From CAYZDV01 sp964477275 (lineage in GTDB: Bacteria > Acidobacteriota > Aminicenantia > Aminicenantales > Aminicenantaceae): a DNA stretch of 7,646 nucleotides. Where the stretch lies: the NCBI GenBank assembly GCA_964477275.1, contig CAYZDV010000097.1, positions 1 to 7,646 of the forward strand, read 5' to 3'. This document shows, piece by piece, positions 1 through 7,100 of the stretch (positions are counted from its first letter, which is position 1; the number at the start of each line of letters is the position of its first letter). Under the pieces are notes generated by a model that was given only the letters and a program-made list of their open reading frames with translations, ran no database searches and had not been told where the DNA came from. A program made the translations under genes and the position numbers.

Positions 1-1320
1 GAGGATATTTCTGTGCTCTCTGTCCCGATGCGCCTCGTCAAGGAAGAAATCAAAGCGCCGGGCGGCTTGATTCGGCGGGGAAGCGGTGATGTTCAGGCTT
101 TCCTCATCAACCATAATGCTGATAACCAGATCGCCTCTTTCCTGTTCAAAAATGAGGACCTTAAAATTCTTATTGCAGAGAAAGCGTTCGAGCAGGAGGG
201 AAAGAAGTTTAACGCGGGGAGCTTCATCATCCGTGTCGATAAGAACGCCGGAAACCTGGAAAACATGCTCTCTGAGGCCGGCCAGCAGTACGGAATCAAT
301 GTTTATGCTGTCCCCTCTGTGCCCGATGTGCCTGCGCATGAGCTGGTCCTGCCGCGCATCGCTCTCATGCACACCTGGCAGACCACCCAGACCGAGGGCT
401 GGGTCCGGATCGCGCTCGATGAGCTCCAGATTCCCTATGACTATATCTCCGTCCATAAAGTCCGGGACAGCGCAAACCTCCGCGAGAAATATGACGTCAT
501 CCTCTTCGGCCCGTCTTCTCCCAGCGCCCTGAGCATTGTCCAGGGGCTCATCGACGATAAGCCGATTCCCTGGAAGAAAACAGACCTCACTCCGAACATT
601 GGTGTCGAGGATTCAACCGACGACATGCGGGGAGGGCTTGAGCTCGAGGGTGTGATGCACCTCCGGGATTTCATCAAACAGGGCGGATTGTTCATCACCC
701 TTGCCAACAGCTCCTCGCTGCCCATTCATTTCGGTCTGGCGCAGGGCGTGACGATGCAGGATACTCCCAACCTCTGGGCGCGGGGAAGCGTTTACAAGGT
801 AGAAGTCACGGAAAAATCGAGCCCTATCGTCTACGGCTATGACGATTCGTTTGGAGTGTATTTCAGCCAGGCGCCGGTGTTCGGTGTGGGCATGGGCATG
901 CGCGGCCGCGGATTCGGGATGATGCCGCCTTCAGCCGGTGCTGATGCGGTCGAAAGAGTCACGGGAAGAGGCAGCGTCAACGACCCCGATATTCCGCAGG
1001 GACGGCCACGGGACCTCGGACGGAAGACGATCGAGGAGTTCCGTAAGGTTCAAAAGGAAGAGCAGGCTGAAGAGCAGCGCCGCTTTCCCTCGGTGCCGAG
1101 GCCTAAAACCATCCTCAGCTTCAGCAAGAACGTCAATGAGCTCCTCATCAGCGGCGGCCTGGCCAACGGCCAGGAGCTTGCCGGCGCTCCCGCGCTCCTC
1201 GATGCGACTCTCGGCCAGGGCCATGTCGTTTTGTTCAGCTTCAACCCCATGTGGCGGCACCAGACTCATGGCTCTTTCTTCCTCGTGTTCAACGCCATGC
1301 TGAATTACAAGAACCTGTAA
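1..1320 (+). CDS. M14-family zinc carboxypeptidase-like protein, C-terminal part (5' end cut by window)
   Basis: The reading frame is open from the first base, so the true start and the expected N-terminal zinc-binding M14 catalytic domain lie outside the window; the GTG at 13 is probably internal. The last 439 residues are visible. They match the C-terminal half that I know from large (roughly 850-950 residue) exported M14 peptidases of Acidobacteriota and relatives. Landmarks are the segment ALMHTWQTTQTEGWVRIALD (361-420) opening a Rossmann-like, glutamine-amidotransferase-like domain, then YDVILFGPS (490-516), then a stretch around IGVEDSTDDMRGGLELEGV (598-654) followed by GGLFITLANSSSLPI (682-726). 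A Gly/Met-rich patch (883-939) and a charged Glu/Lys/Arg helix (1021-1086) interrupt the domain before the conserved-looking end GHVVLFSFNPMWRHQTHGSF. Family membership is inferred from this tail; whether the enzyme is catalytically intact cannot be judged here. A terminator follows at 1450-1480. Confidence 0.75.
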   Translation, partial: EDISVLSVPMRLVKEEIKAPGGLIRRGSGDVQAFLINHNADNQIASFLFKNEDLKILIAEKAFEQEGKKFNAGSFIIRVDKNAGNLENMLSEAGQQYGINVYAVPSVPDVPAHELVLPRIALMHTWQTTQTEGWVRIALDELQIPYDYISVHKVRDSANLREKYDVILFGPSSPSALSIVQGLIDDKPIPWKKTDLTPNIGVEDSTDDMRGGLELEGVMHLRDFIKQGGLFITLANSSSLPIHFGLAQGVTMQDTPNLWARGSVYKVEVTEKSSPIVYGYDDSFGVYFSQAPVFGVGMGMRGRGFGMMPPSAGADAVERVTGRGSVNDPDIPQGRPRDLGRKTIEEFRKVQKEEQAEEQRRFPSVPRPKTILSFSKNVNELLISGGLANGQELAGAPALLDATLGQGHVVLFSFNPMWRHQTHGSFFLVFNAMLNYKNL

Positions 1321-1337
1321 AAGAGCGAAATTCCATT

Positions 1338-1478
1338 TTAGTTAAGCGGCGCGATCTGTGACGAGCGGATCGGCGTAGAGACTTACGAGCGCACGAAGCC
1401 GGAATGGCGCCAGCCCGCGGTCTTCTCCACCAAGGCCTCAGAGATGAGCTCTTCCCCAAGGAGCAGGGGGAAGATTTT
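1338..1478 (-). pseudogene. Probable decayed fragment of an IS91-type transposase
   Basis: On the minus strand one frame from 1478 down to 1383 reads ISEALVEKTAGWRHSGF preceded by GEEL, then meets a TAA stop (1385-1383), and resumes as VSTPIRSSQIAPLN until another stop at 1340-1338. The WRHSGF core preceded by an 'IS-x-x-L-V/L-x-K' helix recalls the conserved segment just ahead of the C-terminal region in IS91-like (Y2, HUH) transposases, where it is usually followed by a V-x-x-G-x-x-I element. Only about 45 codons remain, there is no start, and a stop interrupts the match, so this would be a relic, not a gene. The assignment rests on one short motif recognised by eye. Chance resemblance in GC-rich spacer is a real alternative. 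Confidence 0.35.
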
Positions 1479-1480
1479 TT
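1450..1480 (+). terminator. Rho-independent terminator after the M14-like gene
   Basis: An 8-bp perfect stem, TCTTCCCC (1450-1457) pairing with GGGGAAGA (1467-1474), encloses a 9-nt loop and is followed directly by six T residues (1475-1480). It sits 130 nt downstream of the stop codon of the M14-like gene on the same strand. The T-run is only on this strand's 3' side, so the hairpin should not terminate the convergent PilZ transcript efficiently. Its arms overlap the transposase-like relic. Confidence 0.75.
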
Positions 1481-1511
1481 AAGAGAGTTTTTTCAGAGGG
1501 AAGAATTTTTC

Positions 1512-1922
1512 TCAGGGCTTCCTTTTTTCGTCTTTGCCCTTTTTATTGCCTGTTTCTCTTTCTTTTTCCAGCCATTTCGGGAATACCCAGTTGAGAAGCT
1601 CGCTCTTCAATTCCGGGTCCATCTCTTTTATTCTGAGTCCTGCCTCCAGCTTGTTTTCGATGGTCCGGATCCAGACAATCTCTCCTGAAACCGGAATGAC
1701 CAGGTTTCTGTCGGGGACGAGGAGTTTGACCACCATTGTGGAGCCCATGTTGATGTCGAAGTTGATGCTCAGCCTCAGCCCCTCACGGGAGATGTCCTGG
1801 GCGGTGATTTCCTTTTTGATGTTTTCTTTTCCGTTGATCTTGATTAGCTCTGCGGGAAGCAGGCAATCAAAGCGCAGATACTTTCTTTTTTCGATTTTTT
1901 CGCCATTCCCCATATCGGCCAT
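1512..1922 (-). CDS. PilZ-domain protein (likely cyclic-di-GMP receptor)
   Basis: This small soluble protein is about 136 residues long and consists of one PilZ domain. Both cyclic-di-GMP-binding signatures are intact: RxxxR (R-K-Y-L-R, residues 13-17) and D/NxSxxG (D-I-S-R-E-G, residues 43-48). The later PilZ beta-barrel hallmarks SGEIVWI (79-85) and EAGLRI (93-98) follow. The protein ends in a Lys/Arg-rich tail (about residues 120-136). Binding of c-di-GMP is the known role of proteins with these motifs; the effector it controls is unknown. The start is uncertain. The ATG at 1922 is used here, an ATG at 1913 is also possible, and an in-frame TTG at 1952 would add ten residues; none has a convincing Shine-Dalgarno sequence. 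It lies 57-87 bp behind the TPR gene on the same strand with no clear terminator between, so co-transcription is likely. A weak promoter-like pair, TTGAAA (1952-1947) and TAAACT (1929-1924) spaced by 17 bp, could give separate expression. Confidence 0.85.
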   Translation of the reverse strand: MADMGNGEKIEKRKYLRFDCLLPAELIKINGKENIKKEITAQDISREGLRLSINFDINMGSTMVVKLLVPDRNLVIPVSGEIVWIRTIENKLEAGLRIKEMDPELKSELLNWVFPKWLEKERETGNKKGKDEKRKP

Positions 1923-2009
1923 CAGTTTACCATGAACGTCAACGGTTTTCAAAAGAAATTTTTAGGAAATTGTTAAACCTGATAAATTCCTTCACAGAAT
2001 TCGCGAGAT

Positions 2010-3968
2010 TCACTTTCTTGTCTTTTCGAGGACGGCCTTTTTGAAGTCGGGATGGACCTTTACTCCCAATCCCTCGGCCTTCTGCAGATACTCCAGGGCC
2101 AGCGCATGTTTTTCCAGATAAAAGGAGATGACGGCGAGATTGTTATACGCCTGTCCAAACCCCGGGTTCATCTCCACCACTTTTCGGTAGTAGAATTCGG
2201 CTTCGGGAAGCGCCTTCATCCGGAAATAGAGATTGGCCAGGTTGAAGAGAGGCTTGTCATCATCGGGGTTCAATTCCATGGCTTTCCTGAAAGATGCCAG
2301 GGCCTCCTCCAGCTTTTCCTTTTTTTCCAGAAGCATTCCCAGAAGATTATGGGCTTGAGGAAGGGATGGATCGAGATGAATCGCTGTGCGGCAGGCCGAT
2401 TCGGCTTCCGCGAGCATCTCTTTTTTAAAATACGCACACCCCAGGTTGTGATAGGCGATGGCATAATCCGGGTCGATGTCGATGGCCTTCAGGCAGGCGT
2501 TGATGGCCTCTTCCACTTCGCCTTTTTCCAGGTAGGCAGAAGACAGATTCAAATAGGCCTTGGCATAGTCAGGTTTGAGCCGGACGGCTTCCTGGAAAGC
2601 GGCGATCGCCTTTTCCCAGGAGCCCTGAAAAAGATGAGCCCGTCCCAGGTTATGGACGGCTTCTGCGTAGTCGGGGTCCAGTTCTATTGCTCTGGAGTAG
2701 GCGTCGATGGCCTCGGCAGACATCTTTCGGTGCATGAAGACGTTACCGAGATTATTGTGGGCATCGGCAAGGTCCGGCTCAATCTCCAGTGCTTTCCGGG
2801 ATACGACTTCCGCCTCATCATACGCTTCCTTCAGGATATAGGCGCCCCCCAGGTTGGAGAGGGCCTTGGCCAGTCGGGGCTGAATCTCAAGCGCCTTCTC
2901 ACAGGCTTCGATGGCCGCCTCGATCATTTTTTTCTCCAGGTAGACATGGCCGAGGTTGGAATGGGCTTTGGCATAACGGGGATTGAGCTCGATGGCACTC
3001 TGGTAAGCAGCGATGGCCTCGTTCAGCATTCCCTTATTGGCCAGGGCGATGCCCAGGTTGTAGTGGAGCTCGGGAAGGGAGGGCTGGAGGCGGAAGACCT
3101 TCTGGTATTCCTCGATGGCCCGGTCAACCTGTCCCATCCTCCGGTAGGCGATCCCGGCAAGATTGTAGGCGTCGGCTAAGTCAGGGTCTATGCGAGTGGC
3201 ATGGAGGCACTCCTCAAGCACAGACTCATAATCTTTTTTTTCCAGGTAGAGGATGGCCAGCAGGACGTGGATGGCCGTCTCGTTTCGGTTGAGTTTTTTT
3301 CTCTGATTGTAGAGAGAAATCGCCTCGTCTATCTTATCTTCGGGCAGGGGGAACATGTTCGGTTCGAAGGTGCGGTTCCTGTTGAGAAGGATGATGCGCG
3401 TCGTGAATTCGTCGAATCGGGTGCCTGGATTCCGGCTGTTCATGATCGAGGTTTTCTCGTTGAGGTCAGCCGCGCCGAACAGATGGGAGAGCTCATGCTT
3501 GAGCATGGATTCCATGGGCACAGAGGACTCTGAAGCCCTGAGAAGGATGTATCCGTGAAGGTATGTCGCCGCTCCGAAAAGGTCATGATGGAGAAGGGCC
3601 TGGCCGCTGAGGCCGAGCACGATGTGGCAGTCTTGCGGGGCGACTTTTTTTCTCAGGTCATTGAGCAGGCCGAAGGTCGAGCTCTCCGCGTTATCCGAAA
3701 GCCATGGATGGAAGGTTTTGATCCTGAACTGGATGCCAAAGCGCTTTTCGAATTCTCTGGAGACAGCCGCGATCAGAGAGGAGGCTTCAAGCCGCCACGA
3801 CACTCTGCGCCTGAATTCCTCGTCAGCGGCCACCTTGATGTCGATGGCCCGGAGGGAACGGATTGGGGATAAGCCGTGCTTTGAACCAGATAAAGAGCAC
3901 AGCACCAGGACGGCTGAGACAAAGAGGAGAAGGGGGGTCCTGAAAGTGTTTAAAAACCGGCCGGCCAT
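2010..3968 (-). CDS. Exported metzincin-like zinc protease domain fused to twelve TPRs
   Basis: The protein has 652 residues. Residues 11-28 form a hydrophobic segment after a basic N-terminus, either a signal peptide or a membrane anchor; a Cys at 24 is preceded by Leu, so it is not a standard lipobox. Residues about 45-205 form a protease-like domain with HELSHLFGAAD (158-168), an HExxHxxGxxD zinc motif whose third ligand would be Asp, as in snapalysin (family M7). SIMN (174-177) follows and fits a metzincin Met-turn. Residues 231-638 are twelve consecutive 34-residue TPRs with the usual pattern (NLG...Y...A...A..L.P). TPRs normally bind partner proteins, so the likely location is the periplasm or cell surface. 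The start is ATG 3968, with GAGGA placed 7 nt upstream and an extended -10 promoter just before it. It is divergent from the barrel fusion gene and is followed by the PilZ gene. Proteolytic activity and substrate are inferred only from motifs. Confidence 0.85.
   Translation of the reverse strand: MAGRFLNTFRTPLLLFVSAVLVLCSLSGSKHGLSPIRSLRAIDIKVAADEEFRRRVSWRLEASSLIAAVSREFEKRFGIQFRIKTFHPWLSDNAESSTFGLLNDLRKKVAPQDCHIVLGLSGQALLHHDLFGAATYLHGYILLRASESSVPMESMLKHELSHLFGAADLNEKTSIMNSRNPGTRFDEFTTRIILLNRNRTFEPNMFPLPEDKIDEAISLYNQRKKLNRNETAIHVLLAILYLEKKDYESVLEECLHATRIDPDLADAYNLAGIAYRRMGQVDRAIEEYQKVFRLQPSLPELHYNLGIALANKGMLNEAIAAYQSAIELNPRYAKAHSNLGHVYLEKKMIEAAIEACEKALEIQPRLAKALSNLGGAYILKEAYDEAEVVSRKALEIEPDLADAHNNLGNVFMHRKMSAEAIDAYSRAIELDPDYAEAVHNLGRAHLFQGSWEKAIAAFQEAVRLKPDYAKAYLNLSSAYLEKGEVEEAINACLKAIDIDPDYAIAYHNLGCAYFKKEMLAEAESACRTAIHLDPSLPQAHNLLGMLLEKKEKLEEALASFRKAMELNPDDDKPLFNLANLYFRMKALPEAEFYYRKVVEMNPGFGQAYNNLAVISFYLEKHALALEYLQKAEGLGVKVHPDFKKAVLEKTRK
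2055..3278 (-). repeat. Twelve in-frame TPR units, 102-bp period
   Basis: Residues 231 to 638 of the metzincin-TPR protein divide into twelve units of exactly 34 residues with no insertion or deletion, giving a 102-bp period in the DNA. Units carry the canonical TPR residues: small/large pairs at positions 8, 20 and 27 and Pro at 32. They have diverged in sequence, so this is an old protein repeat and not a fresh tandem duplication. A degenerate half-unit may precede it (residues 205-230). Confidence 0.9.
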
Positions 3969-3987
3969 AATTGGTTCCTCTGCTGAG

Positions 3988-3996
3988 ATTATACCA
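3988..3996 (-). promoter_or_regulatory. Extended -10 promoter for the metzincin-TPR gene
   Basis: Read on the minus strand the bases give TGGTATAAT, a perfect extended -10 element (TGnTATAAT). No good -35 hexamer lies 17 bp upstream, which is tolerated at extended -10 promoters. Transcription would start near 3981, leaving a leader of only about a dozen bases that still contains the GAGGA ribosome-binding site (about 3976-3980). This assumes sigma-70-type recognition in this organism. Confidence 0.55.
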
Positions 3997-4030
3997 TAAG
4001 TCCCTGCCCTCCTCCTGGAGTGGATTTGTC

Positions 4031-4059
4031 TTTAAAACGATCGTGTTTAGTGTTAAAAT
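4031..4059 (+). promoter_or_regulatory. Sigma-70-type promoter for the peptidase/propeller/barrel gene
   Basis: TTTAAA (4031-4036) and TAAAAT (4054-4059) are spaced by 17 bp, and TG at 4051-4052 makes an extended -10 (TGnTAAAAT). The expected start is near 4066, giving an untranslated leader of about 77 nt. The spacer contains the palindrome ACGATCGT (4037-4044), which might be an operator. This promoter is back to back with that of the metzincin-TPR gene, roughly 60 bp away. Confidence 0.5.
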
Positions 4060-4098
4060 AATATGTAAATAAGTCGGCGCTAAGATAATAAATGACAT

Positions 4099-4146
4099 AT
4101 GCGAAAATCAATAATTTCTGACGTGAAAGAGGGAGAGAGCCCATGA
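4099..4146 (+). CDS. Possible 15-codon leader ORF overlapping the start of the barrel gene
   Basis: An ATG at 4099 opens a 15-codon frame (MRKSIISDVKEGESP) whose TGA stop overlaps the ATG of the large downstream gene in an ATGA arrangement (4143-4146). Such overlaps can couple translation. No good Shine-Dalgarno sequence precedes the ATG, and an open frame this short can easily arise by chance, so translation is unproven. Confidence 0.15.
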   Translation: MRKSIISDVKEGESP

Positions 4147-7100
4147 ACCATAGATTCAGGCCAAAGACCTTCTGGCTGCTTCTGATTTTCGGGATCGGTC
4201 TGATCGCTGTTTCCGCCAGCGGTCAGTACTTCGGTCGCAACAAGGTGCAGTATGAAAGATTCGATTTCAAAGTGATGAGCACAGAGCACTTCGACATCTA
4301 TTTTTATCCCGAAAAGCGAGAAGCAGCCCTCCAGGCGGCCCGGATGGCTGAGCGCTGGTATGCCCGGCTGTCCCGGATTTTCAATCATCAGCTGAAAGGA
4401 CGCCAGCCTTTGATTCTTTACGCCAGCTCACCCGACTTCCAGCAGACAACAGCCATTCCGGGCATCCTGGGCGAGGGAACGGGCGGCGTGACCGAGATGT
4501 TCAAGCGGCGGATCGTTCTTCCCCTCGGCGTTTCGCTGGCCGAGTCCGACCATGTCATCGGGCACGAGCTTGTCCACGCTTTCCAGTTCGACATCACCGC
4601 CCAGGCCCATCCGAGGTCGGCCTCCGCCACTCCTGCGGTGTTCCGGCTTCCACTCTGGTTTATCGAGGGGCTGGCAGAATATCTCTCCATCGGGCCGGTT
4701 GACCCCAATACGGCGATGTGGATGCGGGATGTGACCCGCAGGGAGGAGCTGCCCGGGGTGAAAAAGCTGGAGAACCCGATGAGGTATTTTCCTTATCGTT
4801 ACGGCCAGTCCCTCTGGGCTTATATCACCGGCAGATGGGGAGACGGCACTGTCCCCAGGCTGATGAGGGCCGTCAGCACAGCAGGTGATTACGAGATGGC
4901 GATCAAAAAGGTCCTCGATGTCTCTCTGGACACGCTTTCCGAAGACTGGCACAAGTCCATGGAAGAGGCTTTTCTTCCGTTGAAAGAGCTGACCGAAACA
5001 CCTGAGAGGTCGAGCCGGTTGCTGATCAAGGGAAGCGAAAAAAGCCGTGTGAATGTTTCTCCCTCCCTCAGCCCGGACGGCGATCTGATCGTCTTCCTCT
5101 CCAGCCGGGATCTGTTCTCCATCGACATGTATCTGGCCGATGCGAAAACAGGGAAAATCCAGCGCAGACTGATCAAGACAGCAATCGATCCGCATTTCGA
5201 TAGCCTGCAGTTCATCAAATCCTCAGGATGCTGGGATGAGCGGGGAGAACGTTTTATCTTCGGTGCGGTCATCAAGGGTCAGCCTGTTCTGACCATGATC
5301 GATGTCAGGGAAGGCAGGACCCTGAAGGAAATGAAGTTTCCCCATCTGGGAGAGATATTCAGCCCCACCTGGTCGCCGGATGGCCGTTACATAGGCTTCA
5401 CTGCCCTTGTGAATGGTTTGACAGACATCTTTATCTATGACCTCGAAACCGAGGTGCTGAAGAGGATGACCGACGACCCCTTCGCTGACCTCTTTCCAGT
5501 CTGGTCGCCGGATGGCCGGTCGATCGCCTTTGTCACCGACCGTTTCAGCACCGACCTCTCCATCCTCAGCATCGGAGACTACGATCTGGCCCTGCTGGAT
5601 GTCGAAACGGGGAGGATAGAGAGGCTGAGCGGCTTTCGCAAGGCCAAACACATCAACCCCCAGTGGTCAACGGACGGCAAGAGCCTCTATTTCATTTCCG
5701 ACCCCAACGGCATCCCCAACGTCTTCAGGCTGGAGATGGAGAGCCGGGAGATCTCCCAGGTGACGAACCTTTTTACCGGGGTGAGCGGCATCATGGGCCT
5801 GAGCCCGGCTCTTTCTGTCGCCAAGAAGAGCGGCCGTCTGGCCTATTGTCTCTTTGAAGAGGCTAGCTATAGTATCTACTCAATCGAATCCGAGGATGTT
5901 CTGGTCGGGCAGAAGGCCCTGAGTCAGTTTGGCGAAATTAAACCCTCGTTGCTCCCCCCGAGAAAGAAAGCCGAGGGCGAGGTTCTCGGTCTTTTACAGA
6001 ATCCCGTCTTTGGCCTTCCAGAGGAGAGATTTTATCCCGTCAGCGACTATAAGCCAAAATTGAAGCTGGATTACATCAGTCAGCCAAGCCTGGCGGTCGG
6101 GGTGGACAGGTTCGGAACGTTTGCTGGAGGAGGAATTGCCCTGTACTTCTCCGACATGCTCGGCTTTCACAATCTGGTGGCCATGGGCCAGGTGAGTTCC
6201 CGGTTTGAAGACTCGGCGTTCCTGGTGGGCTATCAAAACAGCCGGAGTCGCCTGAACTGGGGGGCCGTGGCCCAGCGCATTCCCTACGTTACAGGAGGAT
6301 TCTCCAGGACCTTGGGCGAGGTCTTCGGAGAACCGGCGATCATCGACCGCGAGTACATCTTTCGCCAGATCAACTACCAGGTTTCGGCCTTTGCCTTTTA
6401 TCCTTTCAATCAGGTCCGACGTTTTGAAATCAGCACCGGCTATGCCCTCATCGACTTTCAGCGGGATGTCTACACCCGGGCGATTTCGCTGATCGATGGC
6501 TATGAGCTCATCCGGGACAGGCAGAAACTCGACGCTCCTTCCAGCATTCATTTCGGCTTTGCCAGCACCGCTCTCGTCTACGACAGCTCCTTTTTCGGCG
6601 CAACCAGCCCTATCCTGGGACAGGCCTACAGGTTTGAGTTCACGCCCTATCAGGGGAATATCGATTTCAACACGGTGCTGGCCGATTATCGGCGGTATCT
6701 GATGCCGGTCAGGCCTTTCACCCTCGCTTTTCGAGTCCTCCATTACGGCCGTTACGGAAAGAATGCTGAGGATGATCGGCTTTACCCTCTCTTCCTCGGG
6801 TACGAAACCCTTGTCCGCGGCTACAACATCAGCTCTTTCAGCTTCGAAGAAATCTATGATGCGGAGGACCCCTTTGATTACAGCTGGCTCTTCGGGAGCA
6901 AGTTGCTGGTGGCCAACCTGGAGCTCCGCTTCCCGCTGTTTCAGGTCCTGGGAATCGGCAGGGGGTATTACGGGATATTTCCCGTGGATTTCATTGCCTT
7001 CTTCGATGCCGGAGTGGCCTGGTGGAGCAGTGATTATGATGCTGACGGCGTTTCAGATAAGGCCTGGTTCCTGGAAGATGGAAACAGAGAGCTTGTCAGA

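Noticed and set aside
1404..1688. Plus-strand frame running from the convergent gap into the PilZ gene
   Set aside because: It overlaps the 3' part of the clear PilZ gene, and its Phe-rich composition is the complement of the Lys-rich PilZ tail.
1953..2009. Possible minus-strand terminator between the TPR and PilZ genes
   Set aside because: GGAA and TTCC form only a 4-bp stem before a mixed A/T stretch, too weak to call.
2052..3179. Long open frame on the plus strand opposite the TPR gene
   Set aside because: It mirrors the TPR coding frame with 34-residue periodic shadow sequence, has no family resemblance and no ribosome-binding site; it is an antisense artefact of the repeat codons.
2055..3278. 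Regular 102-bp periodicity considered as a CRISPR or satellite array
   Set aside because: The units are diverged, entirely coding, in frame with TPR consensus, and have no repeat-spacer structure.
3897..3936. Lipobox at Cys24 of the TPR-protease protein
   Set aside because: The residue before Cys is Leu, not Gly/Ala/Ser, so lipoprotein processing is not supported; an ordinary signal or anchor segment fits better.
4428..5195. Open frame on the minus strand opposite the protease domain of the barrel gene
   Set aside because: The opposite strand encodes a protein with recognisable HExxH and PD40 motifs, while this frame shows only Pro/Arg/Gly-rich shadow composition.
5994..6743. 250-codon minus-strand frame opposite the barrel domain
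   Set aside because: There is no recognisable domain or promoter, and the plus strand clearly encodes the Omp85-like barrel.
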